From Tillandsia leiboldiana (Eukaryota; Streptophyta; Magnoliopsida; Poales; Bromeliaceae): DNA of 64,000 nucleotides. The position numbers and the translations under genes were made by a program. Under the pieces are notes generated by a model. The model was given only the letters and a program-made list of their open reading frames with translations, did no database searches and had not been told where the DNA came from. Below, piece after piece: positions 10,641 to 23,076 of this stretch. Numbering within the stretch: position 1 is the first letter of the stretch; the number at the start of each line of letters is the position of its first letter. The stretch spans positions 44,497,345-44,561,344 of the forward strand of contig CM055063.1 of the NCBI GenBank assembly GCA_029204045.2, in the 5' to 3' direction.

Positions 10641-11640
10641 CGCTCAAAGCACGTGGTCGTCGCTCAATCTGCCTGAAAATCAAGACTGTCCACCTGGGGA
10701 GCACGACCTCTGTCTCTGCTCACGCTGGGGCGACGAATGCGGCACTCCGCAGATCACCAATCCATGCTACCGCCGCGCTACTCTGATAAAGATGCTGATG
10801 CTGCCCTCGGGGTCCACCCGATCTCTCGCATCTCAGAAATTTGCTATCCAAGAAAAGAAATCAGAAATGTCTCTGCCGGCCGATCTGTCCTCCATCACCC
10901 GGCGCCAAGCGCTAATATCCAGAACTCGCCTATGGCGGCAGATCCCTATCCAAAGGAACTGCAGCGCCACGCTCCATACACAACGCCTACACCATCGAGG
11001 CATCAATAATCCATAACAGAGGGACCAACTAAACTGAAAGGTATCCTGGCGCAATCCACTCCCAGCCACACATGTCCTATGCGCCTCGTCCCTCGAAACC
11101 TGGAGTGCGTAGTTCAACGACTGCATAAACTCTCTAGCACAAGGAGGCTCTCAATTGATCACTCCATCACCACCAACCGCGACTCTGCCTCCAAAGGCTC
11201 CAAACTCAATCTTACGAGTCGGGGTGGTTCATCTACCAAATCTGGCTCACTCAATCAAACATGCCCTACAGCTCCTCTGCTGTCAACTATCCACCCTGCC
11301 TCGGTGCCTCGACACTAAACATTGACACGGAGGGGGCGACTCAGTGCTCCGACAATTGTGTCACCCAGACCAGCTGCTCACTCTGCCGCTGATAAGCCTC
11401 TAACAATCCTGTCATCTGGGTCCGAAACTCACTGACCTCAATCCGGGTATCCGGCCCAAAACCAACCGCTCAAGCTCAACTGCCATGACAGGATGCACAC
11501 GGGTCAAAACCCAGCGTCGGGGAGACACAGCTCGCCACGACGAAACCACAAAATAGCACACAACAACTCTCGACCCAATCAAGCGAAAGTCTAGAGCATG
11601 TCACCCATTCCACAGCATTATGTTGTCTGCAGCCAACATA
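10641..11640 (-). pseudogene. Degenerate gypsy gag (element B1)
   Basis: Faint Gag traces on the minus strand: a leading SEFRTQMTGLLEAYQRQSEQ coiled segment near 11400, comparable in place to TELRALVAQLVESNRRQEQR of element H, and VMEDRSAGRDISDF near 10860. No zinc knuckle is visible. It is assigned by position between the primer-binding site and protease and by weak likeness to H, so this is a low-detail call. Confidence 0.5.
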
Positions 11641-11797
11641 GTCACTTAGGAGAATAAACATGCCAATCACTCGTCCCGTCCCCTGGGAGAGTTATAAAAC
11701 TCAATCAGGACTCTCGCTATAAATCACGACTCTCACGAAGTCATCCAAGGGTCAAACCATAAGCCTAGGGTTTCTACGTCCACCATGACCTACAACC

Positions 11798-11812
11798 TAG
11801 GCTCTGATACAA
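11798..11812 (-). promoter_or_regulatory. Primer-binding site of B1
   Basis: The minus strand reads TTGTATCAGAGCCTAG eight bases inside the LTR end. It is an initiator-Met tRNA site with one mismatch to TGGTATCAGAGC. Confidence 0.75.
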
Positions 11813-11820
11813 ACCAAATC

Positions 11821-14800
11821 TGTCACGCCCCGGGGTCGAAACTGCGACCCGGGCTCGCCAACAGATCGGCCACCTATGCCACACTCCGCATAGGCGTAGC
11901 GTCCTACCTGAAAAAAAGTACTACAGCTAATAGATATCAAAGCTATAGATAAAAATCTGCTGTAAAACTAAAATCAACTACTGTACAACTAGAAATAATA
12001 AAACAATGTTCATCTCCTAAAAATGATAATCATACAATATCCTCATATACAAAACTCACAACTCAACAGGGAGGTATGTCCAATAAATACATTAGTGTAC
12101 AGGCTCTCAGTACATATCATGTCCTCACTACATGAGTCTCTCAAAAGAGGAAAACAAAATAGCCAATCTACTGCAGGTCTCCTCTGAAGGGGTACCGCTA
12201 CTCTCCAACGACGGGTAGGGATCTAGCTCGCGACTCCCTCGCCTCGATCAACAACCGCAGAATCAGCAATACCCGCTAAGACTCTGCAAAACAATGGAGA
12301 GAAAGGAAAAAGGAGGGGGAAAACTCCCAAAGGGTGTGAGAACTACACCAAAAAGGGAGTTCTCCGTGGGTACCACCGCCAGACTCGACGGTCTTCCCAC
12401 TAAGTCCTCGAGAGACATAAACTAACCAAAACCGTGAGAACTGAACAAGAACCCTGATGACACTCAACAGCTACCATGCCTCTATCTAAATGCTCAAAAG
12501 GGGAGAAGCAAAGAATGGTATGCAACCACCAGCACATGAAGTGCACAATCGACCCAATCGAGCGGACTGCCACATCTGGTCCAATCAAACCTACGCCCAC
12601 CTACAACCACCTCCCGCTGACGGGAAGGAATTACGTAGGGCGTCCAAACGGACTAACTCGCTATCGAATAGTGGCTCATGCAGGCTATAGTCGAAATCCA
12701 CGCTCTCTCTCAGAACAGATAGACTCAACGTACTCAACCTCACACACAACGGTCAAAGTACTCTCAACGACACGGGACCACCGTCAAACCAAACGGCCCC
12801 CAACAACACTAGCACTGGTCTAAACACAGCTACTAGACTCCACTCGGCCCCCAGGCACGAGCGCAACAATAAGGTAAATGCCGGTAGTAACCCAATCTAG
12901 TGTCACCAGTAAAACTAGTACTGCCTTCTCAGCGGAATCTGCACACATAGCTCGAAACCGCGGGACCAGCCCACATGGCTCGCATCCCAAAATAAGTATC
13001 AGACCAGCACAGATGGCTGGGTCCAAAAGCCTACCTCCGGAGTGGCACTCGAGGGGAGCGACCCACACGAGTAAAGTATCTCAGTAACAAGTATCTCTGT
13101 ATAGCAGGACTTTGATCACGGCTCTGATCAAAGTGGGAATACCCAACCACTAAAGAAAGACCCGACCTCAATCGGATGCAACTAAACGATAAGTGGAAAA
13201 CTCCATCTACTAGAGAAAACTGACACCCAATCTGATGCATAAGTAAATATCCGGTCAACGGCCCAATATCCGCGGTCGCCGCAAAACCCCACAAACTAAT
13301 CCAACCTGTCCCAGACACCAAGTCCCGACCCCTGCTCGAACCCGAGCAACACAAACCACCTGACTAACAAAGAAGGAGAAAGGAAAAGCATGGTTTCTCC
13401 TAAGTCAAGTTCCAATAAGTAGTGCAGCAGTAAAAGATGGCCTATCTAGATGTCCATTCAAGCATGCTTTTGTCCTCAGGAACGATAAAAGAGAGTGAAA
13501 CATATGGTAGCAAAGCATGCTAAAGTAATCCTACTATGATATACCAATCTCACACAAGTAGGCCAATGGATAAACATGTAAGATCTCTATGTCATCTAGC
13601 ATGGGATAAATATAACCGTCTACCATATGCTAAGTCTCCAACTCACCCAAAATGTACAATAACCACAAAATCTAGGCCATTCCCTGCTTACCTCTTGCTC
13701 ATATCGGGTGTACATTAAATATGCCTGCTATCAGTCATAGAGGGGTGACATCCTCACAAGTGCGCTTACATTCATCATAACATAGAAACCTTATTAATCC
13801 TTATACAGTTACTAATATTAAGCTTACCTACCTGAACTGCTCAATCCAAGGCAAACCTGGGGTCGGTGAAGAGCGTGGCCACTTGCACGCACAATCCGCT
13901 AAACCCGCAACCACGGTACATGTCGCGCAAACCTCGGCTCCTAGCAATGTTCCAAAAACACTCGCGAACCTTCCTGGGTACAACAAAAGGTCTAAGTTGC
14001 ACTTTATGCTAAATATATCCAAGTATACACCATCTGCTGAAAACAGTACCGAAGATGTGGATTTTTCACCTGCATCAAGAACTCTGAAAAATCCGACAAA
14101 AATACAGTTACGATCCTCGCGTCGAGACCTTCGAAACGGGTACCTACACGTCCAATTCCGAGTCCTGTAGGCCGAGTTACAAATTCCACAATACAGGGTG
14201 CACACAACCTCACAACAACACATTTGTAATACTCTGCACAGTAAAGGGGGAAGAAGTATTCCTTTGGGAAAGTCTCAGAAAATTCCCTGAAAAATACGAC
14301 GGTAATCCTTGCGACGCGTAGATGCAAAAAGTGTATAGGCACGCCTCAATCCGATGCCCGGATGCGGAGATATCGCCAAATGATCGAACCGCTGTCCAAA
14401 TCTCAACCACAGCAAAATAGTCGCAGAAAGCTTGGAAAAACTCGTCGAAAAGCGCGAAACGAGGGAAAGCTGAAAATACCTAGATCGTAGCTCTTTCCGT
14501 CTCGGATCCAACGGCGTAAGAATCGCTCGAAAAGGTGGTCGGAGTAGGCCGGGGGAGTCCTCGCACCGAAACGCGACGAAGAAGATCACAAATGAACGAG
14601 CGTCGCGTCGCGCCGTAAAAATGGAAACCTCGAGAAGTGTGCCACGTAAAATTCTAGAAATCCACAGAAGGAAGCAGCACTGCACGGGAGTCATCTTTGC
14701 TGAAGGCGTCGTGGCGAGGGGAAGCTCGAAAATGCCGAAAAATGGGGAGAAGAAGCGGCACGGATCACTTAAATAGGCGCCAGAAAACAAATCCAAAAAT

Positions 14801-15682
14801 GATGGATATGTCTCGGTTTCGGGCGCCCGAATTGCTTCGGGCTGCTATAGTGTTGGGCCCGGCCCAACACTGTGCGGGCCCGAATCCCCCATGGGCTTCC
14901 ACGTCGCTCGACAACCAGCGAACAGCCGTGCGGGGCCATCCACCGCACGACGCGTGGCCCAGCACGGTGTCAACACGTGGCGCTCCAAATGCGCGGGAAA
15001 CCGCGGTCAGCGTGCCTGCCAGCGCCGCCTGCGCTCTCTGCCAGGCACGCGCCCCGAGGCGATCCGCACAAGCTCGGTGCACCGAGCGCGCTACACCGCA
15101 CCTACCGCAGGCCACCACGTGTCCACCCTCCGGTGCACGCCGGCGCCGTGTACCGCGCGCCTACCCGCACGCCCGCGCGCCTGCCCGCGCGTCTGCCTGC
15201 GCGCCTGCCCGCGCCCCCGCGCCTGCCCGCGGTCGCTCCGCCGCCTGCACGAGCCCGCTCCGCCGCTGCCCGCCGCCGCCGACGCTGCCCCCAGCCGCTG
15301 GAACAGTGTCTATTGCCTCGAAAACCGTGTGCTTCAACCGGGCTCCGAAAAATACAAGTAGGTAGTTCATTTTCATCGTTTTCGCGCGTTAAATCCAAAT
15401 CCGCTGTCCGTTTTGCTAAATTCCAACTCTAAAAATTGCCGATGGCATCCGGAAAGGTGTTCTTTTGTCCAAACTTCGCACTGAGCCCAATTTTAATATC
15501 CATTGCGCGCGAAACCACTTCTAAACATTCGACGGGTCCTCTGACTACTCTCGTGATCCATTTAACACACCGAGTCCATCACTAGTGTCAAGTTGGTGCT
15601 CAAATGGCACCGACACGCCACATAGGCCTCCAGAAGCTGCTGGTCAACCAGTAATCTCGTCGTGGGGATCCGGGTCCTCACA
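11821..15682 (-). mobile_element. 5' LTR of gypsy element B1 (3,862 bp)
   Basis: In minus orientation it starts TGTGAGGACCCGGATCC and ends CCCCGGGGCGTGACA. This very long LTR has, on the minus strand, a U3 with GCGCCTGCCCGCGC repeats (about 15150-15250), several ACGTG cores, and a palindrome around GTGTTGGGCCCGGCCCAACAC (14852-14872) upstream of the core promoter. No large reading frame is convincing. The flank at 15683 continues an LTR of the same family at an internal point, so B1 inserted into B2. Confidence 0.88.
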
Positions 15683-17364
15683 TAACCAATAAGGAGAAAA
15701 GAAGTAAAACATGGTTTCTCCTAAGTCAAGTTCCAATAAGATAGTGTAGCAGTAAAAGATGGCCTATCTAGATGACCATACAAGCATGCAAATGTCCTCA
15801 AGAAAGATAAAAGGTAAAATAGCAAATAGTAGCTCCACCTGCCAAATCCACCTATCTACAACACCCGTCCATAATCCATGGTCCATTAAAATCATCAGAA
15901 TGATACCCGCACATAGATTAGCCTCCTACTCCATCGAGTAATCATATCATAAAAGACTATGTGCAACATGGCATGCAAAAAGATCACTACTATAATATAT
16001 CAATCTGCATGATCTAGGCCATTCCTCAAGCTTCCATCTCGATGCTAAATATAGTACAATTAAACATGCAGCTAAAAATCACATAGGGTAAATCCCTTTA
16101 GGTAAGCTTTTACTATTCATCATCCTGGATATCCAAATCTAGCAAGTTCTCAATAATATTTAACATGGACATTCACTTGCAATTCCTTGTACAATTAACA
16201 TTCCTAAGCTTACCCCTTAATCACAAATAGTGTACCCTAAACATGCATGCATTCTAACATACAGAATTAGAGAACCGTCCACCGGTTCTGGAGACGAAGC
16301 AACCCACCTGAAACGCTTTCCACAGGCAAAGCCGAAGTCCGTGAAGTGCGTAGTCACACGCTATCCAAAATTTGCCAAAACTGCACCCTCGGTATTCAGC
16401 CGCACAAGCCTCTGTTCCAACCAACAACATCACCAACAATCAATAACCAACACCACAATATCCCCAAAACAGCGCATGCTGTTTTTACCAACCAGCAGAG
16501 AAGAGGGGGATTTTCACCTGCATACAGTCCTCTAAAAATCTCAAAAAAATCACGGTTGTGATCCTTGCGACGAGTAGCCCCAAAACGAGTATTTATACAC
16601 CTCATTCTGACACCTGTAGGCAAAGATACAAATTAAACAAGTTGGTATGCCGGCATCCTCAACACTGCAAAAACTGCGGGATACAACCCCAAAGAAGCTT
16701 AAATCTCACCTTTGAAGAGTCCTCAGAAAAATCCAATAAAAATACGAGTGCGTTCCTCTCGAAGAGTAGATATCAATGGAGTCCTTAAATGGCTCATTCC
16801 GATGCTCGTAGGTCAAGATAGAAAATCGACAAGCCTCTGCTGTCCAAAATCTCATAGTAGAAAAGGGGTCACCAAAACACCTCGGGAACTGTGCCAAAAA
16901 CTATAAATGCGGAGAAGTGATCAACACGGAGAACGAAGCCTTACCTCTCGTGAACGCACTGCCACAAAAATCGGCTCAAAATTCCATCGGGATGATCCAG
17001 GGTGCCTCGCGGACCAAAAAGTTATGGTGGAAGCCAAAATCCAAGAAACGTCGCAGTGCACCGCGTCGGAGAAAGCGCAGATATTGAGGCCTCCAAAAAA
17101 TCTGGGAATCCATCACGAGATGCTCCACAAGATGATGAACAACTTTCCTTAAAACCTCACAGAAGGATGGGCTCGGGAAGAAGGCCAAAATGTGCTGCCA
17201 AAGGGGGATTTTATAGCCAAACCTCAACAAATCCATTAATTCCCCCTATATCCCAAGTTTAGGGCGCCCGGAGAGATTCGGGCGCACACAGTGCGCCCGA
17301 TCTGGGCCTTCCATCAAGCGCCCGAAATGCCCACAGCACGCCACGTCATCGCCGAATAGCAAAC
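15683..17364 (-). mobile_element. Interior LTR segment of gypsy element B2 (left of C)
   Basis: It matches the LTR of B1 from about 13370 rightwards (shared GGTTTCTCCTAAGTCAAGTT and AAGATGGCCTATCTAGATG). It is interrupted on the left by B1 and on the right by C, and it resumes at 26303. It contains the 17261-17310 GGGCGCCCGG/GTGCGCCCG palindromic region. No coding sequence is seen. Confidence 0.85.
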
Positions 17365-19152
17365 TGTAAGACCCGGACTTTCCTAAACCCTTCTTGTCAC
17401 CCTCTTCTTGTAATGTCCGACCGAGGGCCTCATTTTTGGTGCTTTTCCGGACAGACCGTCGGGGCCCGCAGATATTTTTAGGCGGTAGAGCTCGCGGAGC
17501 GGAGCGCGCGGGCGCGATCGGTTTCAATTTCCGACTTCCGGTCTGATCAGAATTAATTCTCGAAGTTGGGGCCCCCTTGGGCGTCCCGGGATCCGTGCTG
17601 GCGACCCGCACGACTTTTGAGGTAAACCCTAACTTTTTAATATATATAGCCGGATGGGAATGGGAATTTAGGGTTCCTTCCTTTGGCCGCCTCTTTTCTT
17701 TTACTTCTTCCCTCGTATCCGCCGGCAAGGAGTAACCGAGGACTCGGGCGAGGGTGGACCGGTGGGGCAAGCGGACGATCCCTCTCCTTCGTACTCTTTC
17801 ACGCATCGAGGAGTGCAGGACGTTGTAGGCGACTGGTGCACGGACGCGGACGGGTCGAGCGCAGGACGACGCACACAAGGTGGGTACATTCCCGGGGATT
17901 GTGGGAATAGGAATTTACTGATAGAAATAGTATGTTGGGGCAAGGTTGAATTGTTAGTCTCCTTCTGTTTATGCACTAACCCTGTTATATTATTGTACTT
18001 AATATCAATCTGAGGCTCAAGTTTTGCTACACGCACACCAGCGGTTTGGCCACCGCAAGGGTGTGCTTTTCCGAAAAAGTGGTACGTTGACCCGTGTACC
18101 CCACGCGACGGTGGCGTTAGGAATGGGGGCCCTCATGGGTGGGGGGTGCGAGCGGTGATGTCGAGGCAGGTGCTCGGCGGCCCAGGCAGGTGCTCGGCGG
18201 TGGACACCGGGGTAGGGGCTCGGTGCGGTGGTCGAGAAAGGTGCCCGGTGTTGTTTTGGTGCAGGGTGTGGTTATCGCTGACGGTATATGAGAGGGATGG
18301 TTGCTCCGGTTTTTGTGGTTTGCCCTATTTTGGTTCTTTTATGCTTATCATACTATTTCTAGTCACTGACTTCCCACTCCGTGACAGGTTCGTCCAGGGA
18401 CGAGTGCTAGGGCATCGGTGAGGCCGCGAGAGTGCTGTTCTGACACTGATCGTCTTCAGATACAGTGACTTTTACTTTCCTTTTCCCTTTATTACTCATG
18501 CTAGTTAGTTGTGGATTGCGGCACCCCCGTAGGGTCGAAGTGGATGTTGTCTCTTCCTTTCTCACATAAACGAATGATTGTTATATCTTTTCTTACTTGG
18601 CCGTTTTAAACAATGAAAAGCAAAGAAAACCGTTTGCGAAAACTACTTTTAAAACGTGGGTGTCGTGTGGGCACCGGATTTTACAAACCTTGTGGAATTT
18701 ATGTGTTTGCGAACTGTCTTCACAAAATTCGGCATCGAGTGGGTGCCGTTTTCAAACCCTGTGGATTTATGTGGTTTTCAATCGGTTTTACCTAGAAACG
18801 ATGGCATCGTGTGGATGCCGCTTTCAAAACCTTGTGATTATTTATCCTTTCAAAACATCGGCCTCTATGTTCTAAGTTGCTACTAGTAGATCATGTGAAT
18901 TGGTTGGTCGTATGTTTCGAGACCTCAACTGATGTGGTTAAAGACTGTATGTGTTACGCCTTGTGAGACACTTTGTAGTTGAGACGCCGTGCAGATACAA
19001 AGGAGACTCTGCCCGTTTGCAGTGTAAATTTGTATATGCGGCGGGTCTGGACATGCGCCGGGGAGTAGTGGTTTACAAAAAAAAATTATATGGCTGAATT
19101 AGGGGCATCGGTGGCTCCTCTTCCGCGCGATTCGAACCCCCGGGGCGTGACA
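17365..19152 (+). mobile_element. 5' LTR of element C (1,788 bp)
   Basis: It runs from TGTAAGACCCGG to CCCCGGGGCGTGACA. It carries a telo-box and TATA near 17624-17649. The junction CATCGAG|GAGTG at about 17811 is where element A has its 1,008-bp candidate intron. Confidence 0.94.
17624..17649 (+). promoter_or_regulatory. Telo-box and TATA box, LTR of C
   Basis: AAACCCTAA is followed seven bases later by AATATATATAG, with TTTAGGGTTCC about 20 bases beyond. The same motifs in the same order occur in the LTR of A. Confidence 0.6.
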
Positions 19153-19160
19153 GATTAAGA

Positions 19161-19180
19161 TGGTATCAAAGCGGTAAACT
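19161..19180 (+). promoter_or_regulatory. Primer-binding site of C
   Basis: TGGTATCAAAGCGGTAAACT lies eight bases after the 5' LTR. It matches the initiator-Met tRNA type TGGTATCAGAGC with one change. Confidence 0.85.
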
Positions 19181-19439
19181 TTAACCACAGCAGTCGGGGC
19201 CTAACATCCACGGGACACAAGACACTAGCTAGTGATTAATAAAGTAAACTGGGGATAGATAAGCAAAACGCGAGTGTACGAGGGATAAAGGGGTATTTAA
19301 TTTCGGTGTGTCCGTAGGTCGTGGTGCTAGACCAGTTAGGCCTAGGGTTGACTTGGTTTCTTTGCATATAGCGAATAATGGCCCGAAATGGGCTATCAGC
19401 GGAGAACACAGGGGCAAAAAGTACGGTGCGAACAGCGGC

Positions 19440-20462
19440 GGAGTATCAGCTTCTCCGACAACGACTACAAGAGATGGCCGGGCAGCTAGCAACCCTTATG
19501 GAACAGATGCGATAGTGGGTGCAATGGTCGACTACACCAATGGGGGTCGCCCAGGCTTCTCTGCCCGGACCAGCCGCACCAGCAACTTTGGGACCTACGC
19601 TGGGAGCCGTTATTGGGAACCCCTTGAGGGAGAGACGGCCGACCCTTGGGTCGTGGGAAAATAGGTAGATACCATGGAAAGGCTCTTCGAAGCTTTGCTA
19701 ATGGAGGAGGGTGAATGGGCCCCTTTGGCAGCCCTTTTTCTTGAGGGAGACGCCCGCAAGTGGTAGAAGACGGTGCGCCCGGACCCCTCGGAGGGCACCG
19801 CCCTTCCATCTTGGACCACGTTTCGAGGAAAACTCTTTGGGGCACTTCTCTCCGACAGCATCAAACAGCAGGTGGAAGATGACCTGAAGCCCATCAAGCA
19901 AGGAAGTCGGGCAGTTATGGGATATCAACGGGCATTTGTGAGGTTGATCAAATGTGTTTCCCTTGTTATAAGAGATGAATCTCACAAGGCCCATCTATTT
20001 GTGAATAGCTTATAGAGCGACATCTTCAAGGCGGTGCAAACGGCGGGTTTGCACGCCTTCCAGGAGGCGGTCGATAGAGCCACCGCGGTGGAGCGCGGAT
20101 TTACGACTTCACGAGACTGACGGGAGAGCTCAGAACACAATAGGGATAAGAAATGAACTCGGCCAAGCTTCGGAAGAGGGCATACCAAGAGGAGCCGGCC
20201 TCCTAAATACTCGAGATTGCAACAAGGAACCAAGAATGCGCCGACGAGAGGACAATGGCCGGTGGACAAATCTTGCATCATTTGCGATGGAATACACCAA
20301 GTGACCGGATGTCTCCAGAAGCAAGACCGTTGTTTTCGAAGTGGCAAACCGGGGCACTATCGTTGCAACTGCCCCTCGAAAATGGGGACATCATCCGTAG
20401 CAACATCTACACCCTCGTCTCCGCAATCGGGAGGAGGGAGAGTCTATACGATGACCCACCAT
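19440..20462 (+). pseudogene. Gypsy gag, broken (element C)
   Basis: Gag forms the element's particle. Visible parts in order: an N-terminal QEMAGQLATLMEQM segment (about 19460-19510), a PAAPATLGPT linker, the retrotransposon Gag core near 19740-20010 (LFLEGDARKW, PSWTTFRGKLFGALLSDSIKQQVEDDLKPIKQG), HAFQEAVDRATAVERG near 20060, and a zinc knuckle near 20330 reading CFRSGKPGHYRCNC. The second zinc cysteine of that knuckle is serine. Stops occur at about 19515, 19663, 19765 and 20012, so no full Gag can be made. Confidence 0.85.
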
Positions 20463-20931
20463 AGGACGGACCCATAGAGCATGATGTAACAGGTAATACT
20501 CGAGTTTCAGACCATCGTGCTAGAACTTTGGTGGCAACACCTAAGCATCCCACTCTTTCACCTCGCTTCAAGTTTTCACCCTACCTTAGTTATTAGAAGA
20601 AATCCCTATCGTAGGAATAAGTTCGGTTGGACCCTCTGGCTACCCCTCGGGGCAGGCGGCTGTGCCCCTTCCTGCCAAGTGAGGGTGAGGCGGGTTCTTA
20701 GTCTCTAAGAACTAATGAGGTTCCGTTAAAGGTTGTCGGTGTAGCGCTTGGGGCCGACAGTCGCGGCAATCTTTAAGCGGTAGTTGACTGCTTGAAGTTC
20801 CAAGCGAGTCTCCGGGAACGGACTTACCGGAACTTGTAAACTTAGCTTGTAGGAACGCCTTCTGCTCGCTTTTCTTTGTTGCGGGCAAGGAGCTTGGTAG
20901 AAGGCAGTCGAGTAGCGTTCCCGAGTGCCGT

Positions 20932-23076
20932 ATGGATCTCGACACGAGAAGGACAAATACTCCTCTACCTCGGATAGATGACCTACGCGATCAACTACAA
21001 GGAGAAACGGCGTTCCCAAAGAATGATCTGCGGTCCAGCTATCGCCAGCCTAGAGTCCGGGGTAATGACATACTGAAAACAGACCTGCGAGCTCGGAATG
21101 GTCAACATAAGTTTACAGTTGTACCATTTAGACTCGTTAATGCACCAGCGGTGCTCATGGGCATGATGAATAGGATATTCAAGCCCTTCTTAGACCAGTC
21201 GGTGATGGCCTTTTAGTGGACGTTCCGATCTACTCTCGCACAGACAAGGGGTATGGGGAACACTTGCGAGTAATCCCCCAGACCCTCTGGGGTCAGAAAC
21301 CATATGCCAAAACTTATAAAGTGTGAGTTATGGTCCGCAAGGGGGACTTTTTGAGGCATATCGTTTCGGTGTCTGGAATTGCAGTGGATCCAAGGAGGAT
21401 TGGATCAGGGATCAACTGGACTCGACCAACAGAGATGATGGAAATCCGAAGCTTCTTAGGACGGGCAGACCGCTACAGATGCCTCGTGGGAGGCCACTTC
21501 CCCAAATCGGCTAACCCAAAGAGGGGAGAGATACGTCTAGATGGCCCAGTGCCAAGAGGGCGTCAAGGGACTTAAAGACGAACACGCACAGGCGCCAGTG
21601 CTCACATTGCCGAAGCCCGGAAAGGACTATAAGATTTAGTTTGACGAATCTCCAAGAGGATCTCGGGAGATCAAATAACGGACACGCGACTACAACTTGT
21701 GCGAGACAGAATGCCCTCGGAGCAAGACGGAGTTTGTATGACTTACACAGATGATGTAATAAGGTGCCGGGGACGAATTTGTGTACCCGGTAGGCTAGAG
21801 ATAAGGGAAGAAAGTCTAGCCAAGGGTATATAATACCTCCTATACCGTGCATCCCGGAGGTACAAAGAGGTGCAAGGATCTGGGGCAGACCTTCAGATGG
21901 CCCAAATCGAAAGAACGATGTGGCACAAATTGTGGCGCAATATTGGGTGTGCCAACAGGTGAAAGCGAAACATCAACGACCGGCGGGAAAGTTGCAACCA
22001 CTACCTGTGCCCGAATGGAAATGGGAGCAAATCACTATGGACTTCGTCACCGGATTTCCACGTTCACAGCAGGGACACGACGCCATCTGGGTCGTTGTGG
22101 ATCGGCTAACGAAGTCGGCTCATTTCTTACCCATCCACACGACCTGGACACGCGACCGACTGGATCAAGTCTACATCGGCGAGATCGTGAGGCTTCACGG
22201 GGTGCAAGTATCGATTACTTCAGACAGAGACACAAGGTTCATTTCGAACTTTTGGCAGAGTCTACAACGGGCCTTGGGGACCAAGTTACACTTCAGCTCA
22301 TTTTTTCACCCCCAGACGGATGGACAATCCGAGCGAGTGATTCAGATACTCGAGGACATGCTCCGAGCTTGCGTACTGGATATGGGAGACGGGTGGTCGC
22401 GCTACCTACCCCTTGCAGAGTTCGCTTATAACAACAGCTACCAAGCGAGCATCCAGATGGCGCCGTACGAAGCATTGTACGGCAGACGCTGTAGATCCCC
22501 GATCTGTTGGGACGATCTGGGGGAGCGAAAGTTTTTGGGGCCGGACTTAGTGGTTGAGACTAGGGAGAAGGTGCGCCTCATCAGGCGACGATTGGCGACC
22601 GCCCAGAGCCGGCAGAAGAGCTATGCAGACCGGAGACGTCGAGACTCAGAATTCCAGGTGGGAGAGCACGTGTTGTTGCGGGTGTTGCCGTCAAAAGGGG
22701 TGAAGCGGTTTGGGTTAAGAGGCAAGTTAAGCCCGCGGTACGTGGGGCCGTTTGAGATTCTGGAGCGCATCGGCCCGGTAGCCTACCACCGAACCTTGAC
22801 CGAGTTCATGATGTGTTCCACGTATCCATGCTTCGGAAGTACCTCCCCGATCCATCGCGAGTGCTCGACGTCTCCGCAATTGAGCTTAAAGAGGACTTAA
22901 GTTTCGTGGAAGTACCGGTACGGATCCTAGCCCGAGAGGACAAAAAGCTACGAAGTCGGACAATTCCCTACGTGAAGGTGCTTTGGAGCAATCAGGAAGA
23001 GCGTGAGGCAACTTGGGAACCCGAATCGAAGATGAGGGAGTGCAACCCGGACCTTTTCGCCGCGGGGGAAGTTTAA
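20932..23076 (+). pseudogene. Gypsy pol with integrase largely preserved (element C)
   Basis: The stretch 20463-20931, where protease should lie, shows no recognisable active site. RT begins near 20960 (TPLPRIDDLRDQLQG, FTVVPFRLVNAPAVLMGMMNR), but the sequence where the catalytic FIDD box belongs is lost after 21213. RT end pieces follow (DFLRHIVSVSGIAVDPRRI, RSFLGRADRYR). RNase H is mostly missing. Integrase is open for 326 codons (21920-22900) with all three acidic positions (MDFVTG, TSDRDTRF, GQSERV), while its zinc finger is broken. A small deletion and frameshift near 22788 separate it from the last 87 codons (22813-23076), which hold the chromodomain-like KVLW...ATWEPES tail. Confidence 0.9.

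Noticed and set aside
14697..15432. Open frames of 156-222 codons on the plus strand
   Set aside because: GC-rich U3 of the B1 LTR; frames overlap on both strands and have no domain.
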